Positions 54,401 through 63,653 are shown, counted from the stretch's first letter. The stretch: DNA of 64,000 nt from Tunturiibacter empetritectus (GCF_013410875.1 NZ_JACCCU010000001.1:1116001-1180000); one strand, 5' to 3'. Notes: a model not told the origin generated them from the sequence alone. Numbers and translations are program-made.

Positions 54401-54835
54401 CAGCCCGGACGACGAGGATTGAATCGACGGCGGAATCGTCGTCACAACCACCGTCTGCGAGATCTTGCCGACCGACAGCTTGCCATCGTAGGTCTGTTGT
54501 GCGCCTACGGTCAGCACCAGCCCCTTTTGCAGAACCGTGCTGAAGCCGTTCGCCTCGACCTTCACGGTATAGTCCCCTGGAAGAAGATTCGGAATCACAT
54601 AGAACCCGGCATCGTTGGTCGTCGCGGATCGGCTCGCCCCATTCGAACTATTCTGCGCTGTCACCAGCGCTCCCGGCACCACAGCGCCCGAGTTGTCAGA
54701 GATCTCCCCCGAAAGTGTCGCCCCCGATACCTGTCCCGCTGCCGACTTCGCAAATACTCCACACGCGATCAGTGCACCCAACGCGCCCACCAGCAAACGT
54801 GACCCAAACTTTCTGAAGTCGATTCCAAACGTCAT
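51431..54835 (-). CDS. TonB-dependent receptor, Oar type, divergent from CadC-like regulator
   Basis: 1,134 residues from ATG 54835 with ggagg four bases before; the frame extends further but begins inside non-coding sequence. Signal peptide about residues 1-34 (RLLVGALGALIACGVFAKSA), carboxypeptidase-regulatory domain (LSGEISDNSGAVVPGALVTA), plug (RELPLNGRDWTSLATLEPGV), barrel and aromatic tail RQIQLGAKFVF. Large-substrate outer-membrane uptake. It is 281 bases from the divergent regulator, so the two probably share control. Confidence 0.92.
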   Translation of the reverse strand: MTFGIDFRKFGSRLLVGALGALIACGVFAKSAAGQVSGATLSGEISDNSGAVVPGALVTAQNSSNGASRSATTNDAGFYVIPNLLPGDYTVKVEANGFSTVLQKGLVLTVGAQQTYDGKLSVGKISQTVVVTTIPPSIQSSSSGLSATVDSRTVRELPLNGRDWTSLATLEPGVVSIPNQATTGFSANKGNRGFGNQLSDGGHRANENTYRVNGMVTNDYSNAAPGGATGVNLGVDAIGEFSVLTANYTAEYGRTSGAVINAITKSGTNEIHGTAYFFDRDSIFDARNYFDGPKIPSFRRLQFGGSAGAPIVKDHSFIFVDYEGIRQSQSSSGTIHVPDAASRAAAVPAIVPYLALWPVAPAGAPDLNGIQSLNVSTPTHASENYVITRFDQKISNRDNLDATYFFDSGPQTQADPLNNAVHSVFSRRQLYTAEETHVFNPSFANTVRGGVSRIIGKINTPVSGNAVATDAALAIAPGSKAPPQLPVAGLTTAYGLNGFNKFNHAWTSGQIYDDAFLTKGTHSIKLGFGFERMRYNVLEQLSPNGRMNTYSTLAKFLSNQADQLNALAPGGSTEVGLRESLFAGYVQDDWTVSKNFTLNLGLRYEATTKPTDANKVPGYTVNGYTVASAGFQEITTLVNCGASSTACGPVGVDSPISSNPTTKNFEPRVGFSWDPFRTGKTAVRGAFGMFDVLPLPYEFGLNTAATAPFQIIGADPNATLGTGVIDGNVNFNQQKIRNRYIDIHPKRAAVYNWNVNVQQDLGQGFMMTLGYVGSRSLHLSAAADDVNLVPGTVVSGVGIVFPCDPSSLGAGGTCSSSQTGTRVDSNWGGGAGIRPVLFDGAASYEAFQSQLKKAADHGIQGQLSYTFSKCRDLSSAPVTGDTYLNSIAVPLLSFKQARVGACDFDIRQVLTGNFIWEIPAPNFSSSFANFAVHGWEIGSIVTAETGAPFTVTVGGGNDPLGTGFNGDYSMDFADVLPGCKPTGGKGLAYINNNCFTPPTAPLSLGVATAANPLGCAPNSFLNYSGPAAPSGRQFCSNVVGNSGRNSFYGPHLTTVDFSLFKNTKVPRISDAFNVQFRAEFFNILNHTNYLSPGFLNTFGQNNSVYDFDGSSLPTALNQTSSSSRQIQLGAKFVF

Positions 54836-55116
54836 AACGCCTCCAACTGCCTCATTGAGAAGTAAATTTCTGTGCTCGTGGCACAGTTTAGTAACTCTGC
54901 AAGTGCACGAATATTGAGCCTTCGTCCCCACGCAGGCAATAGCTTGCGTATCAGTTGCGAAACATTTGGAGATAACGCTGCTACTCCTTTGGATTGAATA
55001 AGTTTCAGCGCAGGGTAACAGCCCTCAGCCCGCGCGTTTCTAATTGACACGACACAGAACAGGGGCTTATAGTTCGACGCTATCGTCAAGTCTTCACCAA
55101 CGCGGGCTTATCTCTC
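54836..55116. other. divergent promoter region
   Basis: 281 bases between the receptor and the CadC-like gene. I see no clear operator or RNA gene; a short segment gattgaataagtttcagc near 54992 is AT-rich. It should hold both promoters. Confidence 0.5.
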
Positions 55117-57129
55117 ATGATCTCGGAGCAAGTCGAAGCACCCTTCCGCATCGTCCGATTTGGCCTCTTCGAGGTCGACCTTGAAGCCTGCGAGCTTCGA
55201 AAGAAGGGCCTGCGCATCAAGCTTCAGGATCAGCCGCTGCATATCTTACGAGTGCTCATCGAGCGGCCCGGCGAGATCGTAACCCGCGAAGAGCTGCGTC
55301 ATCGACTCTGGCAACCAGACACCTTTGTCGACTTCGACCACAGCCTCAACACCGCCATGATGCGGCTCAGAGAAGTCCTCGGCGACTCCTCCGAGAATCC
55401 CCGCTTCATCGAAACCGTGCCGCGCAAGGGATACCGGTTCGTCGCCCCGGTCCACCTGGTCAGGCCCGAGCTGCTCAGATCCGAGACCGCAACCGACTCC
55501 CTCGCCGCTCCGGAGGGCAATCACGCAACTCTCCCGCCAGCAAACGAATCGAAAGTCGTCTATCCCATCGCAAGTGACGAAACCACCGCCCCTGCCGCCT
55601 GGATCAAAAAAAACCTTCAGATCTCCTTGTTTCATGCGTTGATCTTTGTCGTGGTTCTGGTTCTGTTGACAGCCATCGTCTCGTCGATCTTCTTCAGACT
55701 CCGTTCCAACGGCATCTTTTCGAGCGCCTCAGCGAAGCCCATCACCTCTCTGGTCGTACTGCCCATGGAAAATCTCTCCGGCGACAAGAGCCAGGAGTAC
55801 TTCGCCGACGGCATGACCGACGAGCTCATCGCAAGCCTGGCAAGAATCAGCTCCATCCGCGTCCTCTCTCGAACCACAGCGATGGAGTACAAAGACTCCC
55901 ACGAGTCGCTCGGAAAGATCGCGCGTGACCTCGGCGTCGATGCAGTCGTCGAAGGCACCGTTCTTCGCTCCGGCGATCGCGTCAGGATCACCGCAGAGCT
56001 CATTCAAGTCTCCACCGACAGGCATCTTTGGGCCGACACCTACGAGAGCCCGCTCGATGACGTGCTCACCCTGCAAAACCGCGTCGCGTCGGCGATCGTA
56101 GAGCAGATCCGCATTCAACTCACCTCGCAGGATAAAAGCCGCTTAGCCAGCAGGCGTCTCGTCAAGCCCGATGCCTACGAGGACTTCCTCAAAGGACTGT
56201 TCTACTGGAACAAGCGCTCCAGGGAAGATCTCCTCAAAGCCATCGACTACTTTCAATCGGCCATCGTCAAAGACCCGCAGTACGCCCTCGCCTACGCCGG
56301 TCTCGCAGATTGCTACGGCATTCTAGGCGCAGCCATCGTAGGCACTGTTCCCACGATTGACGTTGCCCCGAAGGCTGAAGCCGCTGCCATGAAGGCCGTC
56401 GAGCTCGATGCCTCTCTCGCCGAGACCCAGACCGCCCTCGCCACCGTTCAGTTCAACTATAAGTGGGACTGGAAGGCCGCCGAAAGAGGCTTCCGCAGGG
56501 CTATCGAGCTGAACCCCAACTACGCGACCGCCCATCAACGCTACTCCCTCTACCTCACCGCCATGGGCCGTAGCAACGAAAGCCTGCAGGAGATGGAGCG
56601 CGCCCGGTCCCTCGACCCCCTCTCCGTCAGCATGAACTTCAGCCTCGGATGGCGACTCTACATGGCGCGTGAGTACGATCGAGCTCTCATACAGCTCAAC
56701 GATGCCATCGAGATGGATCCATCCTTCGTCCTTCCCCACATCGTCCTCGGACAGACCTACGAGCAGAAGGGAGACTATGGGAAGGCTATCGCCGAGCTGG
56801 AGAAGACCGCGATCATGTCACACCAGAGTCCCCCGGTCATCGCTGCTCTCGGACACGTCTACGCCGTTGCAGGCAGAGCCACCGAAGCCCACAAGACTCT
56901 CGAGAAGCTCCAGTCCGAGTCGGCGACTGGCTACGTCTCTCCTTTCTACGTAGCCCTGGTCTACGCAGGGTTGAAAGACGAAAATCACACCATGGAGTGG
57001 CTCGAGAAAGCCTACGCCGACCGCTCCAACAGCATGGTCTTCCTCGACGTCGATCCCCGATTCGACAATCTAAGAAGCAACCCGAAGTTCCAAAACCTCC
57101 TCCTCCAGCGAATGAACTTCGTCAACTAA
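55117..57129 (+). CDS. CadC-like winged-helix membrane regulator with TPR domain
   Basis: 670 residues. N-terminal OmpR/PhoB-type DNA-binding domain (residues about 12-112: RIVRFGLFEVDLEACELRKK, ENPRFIETVPRKGYRFVAPV), a single membrane helix at 171-193, a TolB/adenylate-cyclase-like segment (VVLPMENLSGDKSQEYFADG, GTVLRSGDRVRITAELIQVS), then TPR repeats to the end (ALAYAGLADCYGILGA, ATAHQRYSLYLTAMGR). Such one-component regulators bind DNA from the membrane and sense signals outside. In acidobacteria they often neighbour TonB receptors. Here the divergent receptor gene is the likely target. Confidence 0.9.
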   Translation: MISEQVEAPFRIVRFGLFEVDLEACELRKKGLRIKLQDQPLHILRVLIERPGEIVTREELRHRLWQPDTFVDFDHSLNTAMMRLREVLGDSSENPRFIETVPRKGYRFVAPVHLVRPELLRSETATDSLAAPEGNHATLPPANESKVVYPIASDETTAPAAWIKKNLQISLFHALIFVVVLVLLTAIVSSIFFRLRSNGIFSSASAKPITSLVVLPMENLSGDKSQEYFADGMTDELIASLARISSIRVLSRTTAMEYKDSHESLGKIARDLGVDAVVEGTVLRSGDRVRITAELIQVSTDRHLWADTYESPLDDVLTLQNRVASAIVEQIRIQLTSQDKSRLASRRLVKPDAYEDFLKGLFYWNKRSREDLLKAIDYFQSAIVKDPQYALAYAGLADCYGILGAAIVGTVPTIDVAPKAEAAAMKAVELDASLAETQTALATVQFNYKWDWKAAERGFRRAIELNPNYATAHQRYSLYLTAMGRSNESLQEMERARSLDPLSVSMNFSLGWRLYMAREYDRALIQLNDAIEMDPSFVLPHIVLGQTYEQKGDYGKAIAELEKTAIMSHQSPPVIAALGHVYAVAGRATEAHKTLEKLQSESATGYVSPFYVALVYAGLKDENHTMEWLEKAYADRSNSMVFLDVDPRFDNLRSNPKFQNLLLQRMNFVN

Positions 57130-57442
57130 AACATCTCCGTCAACTAGACATCTATCCCTACAGCAGCCAACGATGATCCGGGTGTGATGATCCAGGTGGT
57201 GACGAATCCGGGTGGTGATGAATCGGGGTGTGATGAATTCGGGTGCCCCATCCTTTCGCAGTCTCAGCGCGATAGGGTGGGGTATTCGCGCCACGCGCGA
57301 ACCGCATTCTCCCGATCCCGCACACACCTAAAAACTACACATTCCTCCCAACCCTCGCGAAAGCACCCATGAATAAAACCGAACCCAACACCGAACCCCG
57401 CCGGCGAATCGCTAACTGGCTAACTCGCCGACTCGCTGCAAC
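57130..57442. repeat. intergenic tandem and palindromic repeats
   Basis: 57172-57246 holds five consecutive 14-16 bp units of the type gatgaatccgggtgt. Directly after it, 57246-57259 and 57269-57282 form an imperfect inverted repeat (ccccatcctttcgc / gcgatagggtgggg, 12 of 14), like a widespread acidobacterial intergenic hairpin. No gene is in 57130-57442. Confidence 0.7.
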
Positions 57443-58774
57443 TCACAACTTCGGCGACGGCAACATCGTCGAGTTGCGCGGCGTAGTCTGAAGCACCAGC
57501 CGGGTATCGCGAGCGAACGTAACGTCCCGCCCACGCTTGATCCACCGCTCATAGATCGAAATCGCCGCGCCATAGTAGCCGAGTCCTGCCGCCACATTTC
57601 GCTGCTGCAAAGCAGTTCCGACAATAAAACCGATAGCGCCAAGACTATTGGAGGCAACTGCATTCTTGCCGAACCCGCCGCCCGCTCCCTCACCCTTGTC
57701 CACATCAAGCGGCCGCGCAGCAAGCACCAGCAGCGTGAAGGGAACCAGAAGTTTATCCTGCGGCTTTGGCTTCACCTGGCCCTCTGAGTCGAGCGCAAGC
57801 TTGTCCGGCGCAGCAGAATCGGCTCCCGTCAGCGACGCCTGAACATTCTGCGTCACCCCGCTGGGAAGAATCAGCTGCCGAAAGTCGAAGTGCAGCGTTC
57901 CGCCACGGCCAAAGCTGCGGGCAGGCTTGGCCTCCGTCACCGCTCCCACGATGGTAGCCCCCTCGGGCACGGCGATCGTGTGGTCCGGGTTGTAGATAGG
58001 CTCGGCCACCGTCGCCTCGATTGCCTCACCGGACTTCGACGTAGCCGAGCTCAGCCCTCCGCCAAGATAAGCCTGGATGATCCACGTCCTGCTGTCCGTC
58101 TCTGCCGGCGCAGGCGTCGCCGCAACAGGCTGCTCCTTGGCCACCGTCTCGACAGCCGTCTGCGAAAGAGATAGTGGCTCGGAGCTTTCAACCGTCCAGG
58201 CCGTCTTCTTCTCAATCCGCTGTGGGTGATACGGAAGCTGCGTATAAAGAAACTGCGTCAGGCGATCGCGCTTATCGGGGCCAGTCACAATCGCAAGCTT
58301 GTCCTTCAAAATCTGTTTACCGTTGTCCCACTGCTGATGCACAAAGCCCCCCTGACGTGGCGGCGGCGCAACCAGCCGATAGATCGGTGCGCCATCGGTC
58401 GCGACACCGGTCACAAGAGGAACCGTCGTCCCATCCGCCAGCGTGACGCCCGTAAAACGAACCACAGGAGTTCGAAACGGTGTGAAGTCTCCCCGCAGGC
58501 GTGCCGTAACGCGCCGCGAGTGGTTCGCGCGCAGACCCACCACCGTACCGGAGACAACCGTCCCGGCCGTAAGAACCTCCGTGTTGTCGACGTAGATCGG
58601 GTAGATCAACTCTGCGTTTATCGCCTGGCCCACCCGCATAGGGAGATGATCTTCAATCTGGACCGGGAAGGGTGTACCTGCAGGAACGGTAAAGCTCTGG
58701 GCTGTGCAGATACTGGCAAAAAACGCCAGGGAGCACAAGGGGAGTTTTCGCAAATCCATGCTCCGTAACTTCAT
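57443..58774 (-). CDS. exported protein with two VirB10/TrbI-like modules, unknown function
   Basis: 443 residues; start may be M6. Signal peptide (RKLPLCSLAFFASICTAQ). Residues about 25-125 (VPAGTPFPVQIEDHLPMRVG, VLTAGTVVSGTVVGLR) and 250-330 (EATVAEPIYNPDHTIAVPEG, TIVGAVTEAKPARSF, LHFDFRQLILPSG) both show the 'polar strand, Pro-Glu/Gly, ATIVG' pattern of the VirB10/TrbI barrel, so the protein looks internally duplicated. A hydrophobic C-terminal stretch follows. No conjugation genes are near. Envelope function inferred. Confidence 0.65.
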   Translation of the reverse strand: MKLRSMDLRKLPLCSLAFFASICTAQSFTVPAGTPFPVQIEDHLPMRVGQAINAELIYPIYVDNTEVLTAGTVVSGTVVGLRANHSRRVTARLRGDFTPFRTPVVRFTGVTLADGTTVPLVTGVATDGAPIYRLVAPPPRQGGFVHQQWDNGKQILKDKLAIVTGPDKRDRLTQFLYTQLPYHPQRIEKKTAWTVESSEPLSLSQTAVETVAKEQPVAATPAPAETDSRTWIIQAYLGGGLSSATSKSGEAIEATVAEPIYNPDHTIAVPEGATIVGAVTEAKPARSFGRGGTLHFDFRQLILPSGVTQNVQASLTGADSAAPDKLALDSEGQVKPKPQDKLLVPFTLLVLAARPLDVDKGEGAGGGFGKNAVASNSLGAIGFIVGTALQQRNVAAGLGYYGAAISIYERWIKRGRDVTFARDTRLVLQTTPRNSTMLPSPKL

Positions 58775-58834
58775 ACTCCATGATGAACTCTGAAACTTAA
58801 CTGAGCATTAAGACGCTCGAATCGCAAAGAGGTT

Positions 58835-59428
58835 GTGCGTCGAAGACCCACTTCAATACAAAGACTATCGCAACGCTTCCAACCCTTCATCGGGTTGGGA
58901 CAGGAGAAGACCTTGACCCGGTCGCAGCTACCACCCGCCGTTGAGAAGACCGTCCAAGCCCAATCCCAGGGAGCCACCATCAAACGATTTGTCACCGAGC
59001 GGGAAGACGGAAAGACCGTCTACGAAGCCGAGATGATCGTGGACGGCCACACCAAAGACATCCATATCGCAAAGGATGGAACCCTGAACGAAATCGAAGA
59101 AGAAGTTGCCATAGACTCTCTCCCTCCCGACGTTCAGGCAGCTCTGCGAAAAAAAGCAGCAGGCACAGACATCACCAAGGTGGAATCCATAACCAAACAG
59201 GGCACTCTCGTCGCTTACGAAGCCGCAACCCTGAAGGGACACCACAAAGGCGAAGTTCAGGTCGGTCCCACGGAAAGCAGCTCGCCCACCCTGAGTAACG
59301 CCGAAATCCTGAATCACCTCAAACTCCTCACTGCACCAGCAGTGCGACCGCCTGCGGAAGCGAGATGTCCACAGGCAGCGCGTGAAAGTCTCGATGGATG
59401 GAGTGTTGCTGCCGTCCTATCGTTTTAA
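58835..59428 (+). CDS. PepSY-like protein, possibly damaged at both ends
   Basis: 197 codons from GTG 58835 with agagg upstream. The middle (LTRSQLPPAVEKTVQAQSQG, GKTVYEAEMIVDGHTKDI, GTLNEIEEEVAIDSLPPDVQ) is PepSY-like, two repeats of the small inhibitor-like fold. Relatives are normally exported, but the first 23 residues are basic and no signal peptide is seen. The last 33 residues are read antisense to the convergent gene (overlap 59328-59428). Either the ends have decayed or the protein is unusual. Confidence 0.6.
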   Translation: MRRRPTSIQRLSQRFQPFIGLGQEKTLTRSQLPPAVEKTVQAQSQGATIKRFVTEREDGKTVYEAEMIVDGHTKDIHIAKDGTLNEIEEEVAIDSLPPDVQAALRKKAAGTDITKVESITKQGTLVAYEAATLKGHHKGEVQVGPTESSSPTLSNAEILNHLKLLTAPAVRPPAEARCPQAARESLDGWSVAAVLSF

Positions 59429-60176
59429 AAATTGCGATCCGTCCATCGATCTTTACGTCCAGCACAGTAGTCTTCCAGACATTCGGCCCAACAAGATCGC
59501 GCGTCGTCGTAAAGTTCGTCCCTCGATGAATGGTGCCCAGCAAACCGTATCCAAATGAAACGTCATCGTCGAGCGCGCCGCTGAGTTGATGCAGCCTCCG
59601 GGATCGGCTGTCAGCGATCAGCGTTCCCTTCATGCCATGGAGCGCCCGCTCCTCGAAGGTCTGCGGTACGTAGTTCGGGTTGGGCTTGTAGTTGATGCGA
59701 ACCCAATCCCCCTCGCGGCCGCCGTCCTCGAACACGAAAGCTCGAGGCAGCAGATAAATCATCTGCCGCGCGCGGTTCTCGTCGCTCTGCTGGTCCTGTC
59801 TGCTGTTTCGAAGGGAAGTCAGGTCAGCTGCAATCGCCCTGATTCGTGCAATCTCCTCTGCACGCCGGCTGGCAGAGAGCGGATGACCATCCTCCGCAAT
59901 CAGGTACCGCAGCCTCCCCTCCCAGATATCCGCGACACGCTCTGTCCACACATGGCCCTTCGTCCGGTCGGAGGTCTCAATCGAAGTGTAGAGAAAAGGC
60001 GGTCTCTGCGAGGCAGCCTCTCGCTCCGCGCTGACAACCGACCTCACCACACTCTCAAGACTTTCGTTGCTCTGCGCCCGCAAGCTAGTGCCAGCCAATC
60101 CGCGCAGCCCAACACTCAGTACGAAAAAGAGAAGAGCCCGGTTGATTCGATAAAGGGAGCAGCTGGCATCTGCCAT
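59328..60176 (-). CDS. exported protein, LolA-like fold, unknown function
   Basis: 282 residues. Signal peptide (RALLFFVLSVGLRGLAGTS), then a beta-rich body: PPFLYTSIETSDRTKGHVWT, RARQMIYLLPRAFVFEDGGR, WVRINYKPNPNYVPQTFEER, HGMKGTLIADSRSRRLHQLS, FKTIGRQQHSIHRDF. The half-barrel pattern resembles outer-membrane lipoprotein carrier proteins, without enough similarity for a firm call. Its 3' end overlaps the PepSY-like gene by about 100 bases. Confidence 0.65.
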   Translation of the reverse strand: MADASCSLYRINRALLFFVLSVGLRGLAGTSLRAQSNESLESVVRSVVSAEREAASQRPPFLYTSIETSDRTKGHVWTERVADIWEGRLRYLIAEDGHPLSASRRAEEIARIRAIAADLTSLRNSRQDQQSDENRARQMIYLLPRAFVFEDGGREGDWVRINYKPNPNYVPQTFEERALHGMKGTLIADSRSRRLHQLSGALDDDVSFGYGLLGTIHRGTNFTTTRDLVGPNVWKTTVLDVKIDGRIAIFKTIGRQQHSIHRDFHALPVDISLPQAVALLVQ

Positions 60177-60292
60177 GAAGAAGAGCTTACAAATCTGGCA
60201 TTAAGTGGACCTTAAGAGAAGCTCGGCAGCCCGCGACTCACCTCAAGAAACCCATTCAGCAATCCTTAAGCTTGACTGACTAACATGGAGAG

Positions 60293-62857
60293 ATGGCGCC
60301 GCGTCACCTGCTGCTTTTTCTTCTGCTCACGCTCTCCTGCTCTTCCTTGGCGCAGACCCTGCTCTCTGTCCGTGGCTCCATCCTCGACCCCACCGGCGCA
60401 GCCATCCCCGGAGCCGCAGTGCAGCTCGAAACTACCACCGGCACCCTCGCCGCCCAATCCGCATCCGACGACCGCGGAAACTTCCTCCTCAGCAATCTCT
60501 CTCCCGGCAACTACTCTCTCAGCGTCCCCGCCTACTCCGGCTTCGCTGCCCACGCGGCCCCGCTCCACCTCACCACCAGCATCGCCAACCTCAAGATCAC
60601 CCTCTTCACCCAGTCCATCAATCAGGAGGTCAACGTCGGCGACACCGACCAGTCCCTCTCCACCGACCCCTCCGCCAACAAAGACACCGTCGCAGTCTCC
60701 GGCGACGACCTCCGCAAACTCCCCGTCTTCGATCAGGACATCGTCGCCACCCTCACCCCCTTCCTCGACTCCTCCGCAGGCTCCTCCGGCGGCGCCACCA
60801 TCATCGTCGACGGCGTCGAGATGAAGTCCGTCGGCGTCTCTGCCTCCGCCATCCAGGAGGTCCGCATCAACAACGACCCCTACTCCGCAGAGTTCACCCG
60901 CCCCGGCCGCGGCCGCATCGAGATCACCACCAAACCCGGCTCCCCCATCTTCCACGGCGAGGCCAACTTCATCTTTCGCGACGCCATCTTCAACGCAAAA
61001 AATTACTTCTCTCCAGTCCGCCCGCCAGAGGCCCGCCGCATCTACGAAGGCCACCTCGGCGGCCCCGTCGGACACGGTGGACACACCAGCTTCATAGCCT
61101 CCGCCTCCTACCGCCAGCAGAACACCGCCTCCGTCGTCAACGCCATCGGCCCCAACGGCACCATAAGCGAAAACGTCCTCACCCCCAACCGCAACTCGCA
61201 GTACTCCATGCGCTTCACCCACGACTACTCCCCCAACCATCGCCTCGCCATCGGCTACAACTTCGAAAGCTTCTCCAGCACCAACGCCGGAGTCGGCGGC
61301 ATCACCCTCCCTGAGGCCGGCTACAACCTCAACTCCCGCGAAGACGACGTCATCTTCAACGACCGCCTCATCCTCTCTCCCAATCTCATCAACCAGCTCC
61401 TCATCACCTTCGAGAAGGACGAAGACGTCACCAAATCAGTTACAAATGCCCCCGCGGTCCAGGTCAGCGGCTCCTTCATCGGCGGCGGCGCGCAGGCCGA
61501 CATCGCACGCACCGAAAACACCATCCACCTCAACGAAATCCTCACCTGGAGCCACGGCAAGCACTACCTCCGCATCGGCGTTCAACTCCCCCAGTTCAGC
61601 CGCCGCGCCGTCGACGACCACACCAACCGCCTCGGCACCGCCAAATTCGCCTCCCTCGACAACTACGCCGCAAACACCCCCTACGTCTTCACCGCGCAGC
61701 AGGGCATCGGCCGCGGCCTCTATTGGATCAATGAACTCGGCTCCTTCATCCAGGATCAGGTCAAGCTCACTCTGCATCTCCAGGCCTCACTCGGCCTCCG
61801 CTACGACTGGCAGACCTTCCTGCACGACTACAACAACCTCTCCCCGCGCATCTCGCTCGCCTATGCCCCCGGAAAAGGCAAGACCATCTTCCGCACCGGC
61901 ACCGGCATCTTCTACGATCGCACCGGCGGCGACAATCCCGCCACCGTCGTCCTCCACAACGGCGTCGTCCTCCACTCCATCCAGATCCAGAACCCCACCT
62001 ACCCCCTCCCGCCCAACTTCGACTACAACACCATCCCCACCAACCTCGTTCGCTTCGCCCCCAACATCCGCACACCCTACGCCATCCAGTACAGCTTCGG
62101 CGTCGAACGCCAGATCCACAAGACCGTCACCGTCACCGCAGCCTATCGCGGACAGGTCGGCGTAAAGTCCTTCCGCTCCCGCGACGCCAACGCCCCCATC
62201 CTCCCGCCCGACCCCAACCTCTCCGCCAACTACCCGCGCCCCAATCTCAACTACGGCCAGATCCAGCAGATCGAATCCGGCAGCCGCGGTCTCCTCAACG
62301 CACTCGACCTCTCCTTCCGCGGGCAGGCCGGACGCTGGTTCTCCGGTCAGGCCCAATACACCCTCTCCCGCTACGACAACAACACCGGAGGCATCAACGC
62401 CTTTCCGCAAAACCAGTACGACCCAAATAACGAATGGGGCCGCGCCGATCTCGACCGCCGCCAGCGCTTCAACCTCGTAGGCAACATCAACCCCGACCAC
62501 TGGCTTTCGCTCGGCGTCATCGCCACCCTCTACACCGGCACGCCCTACACCGAAACCACCGGCAACGATGACTTCCACACCGGCCTCGGCAACGCCCGCC
62601 CCCCGGGCGTCGGACGCAACACCCTCCAGGCCGGCGGCGTCGCCTCGCTCGACCTCCTCTACAACCACGACTTCCGCCTCACCAAAGAAAAAGGAGACAA
62701 AGCCAAATTTCTCTCCGCCGGCATCTCCGCCTTCAACGTCCTCAACCGCACCAACTACACCAACTACATCGGCTCGCTAAGCTCCTCACTCTTCGAGCAC
62801 CCCACCGCAGCCCTCGCAGGCCGTCAGCTACAGTTCTCCATCGGCTACCGCTTTTAA
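60293..62857 (+). CDS. TonB-dependent receptor (854 aa)
   Basis: 854 residues from ATG 60293. Signal peptide (HLLLFLLLTLSCSSLAQT), carboxypeptidase-regulatory-like domain (VRGSILDPTGAAIPGAAVQL ... PGNYSLSVPAYSG), plug domain (LRKLPVFDQDIVATLTPFLD, GGATIIVDGVEMKSVGVSAS), barrel ending RQLQFSIGYRF. Shorter than the Oar-type receptors here. Codon choice is strongly C-ending, as in 41-47 kb. It stands alone; substrate unknown. Confidence 0.9.
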   Translation: MAPRHLLLFLLLTLSCSSLAQTLLSVRGSILDPTGAAIPGAAVQLETTTGTLAAQSASDDRGNFLLSNLSPGNYSLSVPAYSGFAAHAAPLHLTTSIANLKITLFTQSINQEVNVGDTDQSLSTDPSANKDTVAVSGDDLRKLPVFDQDIVATLTPFLDSSAGSSGGATIIVDGVEMKSVGVSASAIQEVRINNDPYSAEFTRPGRGRIEITTKPGSPIFHGEANFIFRDAIFNAKNYFSPVRPPEARRIYEGHLGGPVGHGGHTSFIASASYRQQNTASVVNAIGPNGTISENVLTPNRNSQYSMRFTHDYSPNHRLAIGYNFESFSSTNAGVGGITLPEAGYNLNSREDDVIFNDRLILSPNLINQLLITFEKDEDVTKSVTNAPAVQVSGSFIGGGAQADIARTENTIHLNEILTWSHGKHYLRIGVQLPQFSRRAVDDHTNRLGTAKFASLDNYAANTPYVFTAQQGIGRGLYWINELGSFIQDQVKLTLHLQASLGLRYDWQTFLHDYNNLSPRISLAYAPGKGKTIFRTGTGIFYDRTGGDNPATVVLHNGVVLHSIQIQNPTYPLPPNFDYNTIPTNLVRFAPNIRTPYAIQYSFGVERQIHKTVTVTAAYRGQVGVKSFRSRDANAPILPPDPNLSANYPRPNLNYGQIQQIESGSRGLLNALDLSFRGQAGRWFSGQAQYTLSRYDNNTGGINAFPQNQYDPNNEWGRADLDRRQRFNLVGNINPDHWLSLGVIATLYTGTPYTETTGNDDFHTGLGNARPPGVGRNTLQAGGVASLDLLYNHDFRLTKEKGDKAKFLSAGISAFNVLNRTNYTNYIGSLSSSLFEHPTAALAGRQLQFSIGYRF

Positions 62858-63653
62858 CTCAAGCGAATACCAATGAACGAAATTTAGATCCACTCAAGCA
62901 GCTGAGTAGTCGATCACTTAACTCTGATGTAGCAGCATCGGAGATCGCTGCTCAAAAGTTTGCAAGCGCCATTGAGCGTCCGAGGCAGTCCAAGTTTTTT
63001 CTGAGGCATGCGCTTAGGTGAATGGCGGTTGCTACAAAAAAATATAGCTCGCGGAGAGGCGCATCGCACTTCGCGAGCTTCTTGAATTATTGATTGCGAA
63101 GATTGGAAGAGTGGCTATGGAAAACTTTTTAGAGGCGGCCATAGCAGATCCCACCGCGTTCCCCTAAAGTCAGTCGTACGAAGTATCGAGTCAATTATTT
63201 TCAAAGTAGTTTATGGCTTAAAGGGTGTTTCAAATCTGACTTTCTACATTTTCGAATGCGAACCTGTATCGTCAAATATTCCGAATCTAGAAGGAAGATT
63301 ATATGGTTCGCAGTTCTTCGAAAAGATTCCACAACATGTCAGTACATCTTGAACAAATCTCACCCTCATAGCGTTGCAGCATAGATATCCCAGGCGTGAT
63401 GACGATCCATTCCATCTCGGATTAAAGATCTTTCGTGCGTGAGCGAAGAGTGCGTCCGGTAGGGGCTGTATCCGTCCGGTCAACGACATTCCTTCGTAGT
63501 GGACGTGATGGAACACATGCCTATCTAAAAACGACCGCGTAAATTGCCGTTGAATTTGCGAAAGGCCGGCCGAAATTTAGTTTGTCGATCCGCGGTGATG
63601 CGTCGCGGTATCGCCTTTTTTTGATTATTTTTGCGAGGCACAGGAGACGAATC
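62858..63653. other. gene-poor region with one hairpin
   Basis: About 800 bases without a supported gene. A perfect 8-bp inverted repeat, agctcgcg (63046-63053) and cgcgagct (63072-63079), with an 18-base loop and a following T-rich stretch could end the upstream transcript, although it is 190 bases after the stop. The 90-codon minus-strand ORF at 63244-63516 has no family features and is not called. Confidence 0.5.

Noticed and set aside
63244..63516. 90-codon minus-strand ORF
   Set aside because: No domain, odd composition, no clear ribosome binding site; probably chance in a gene-poor region.
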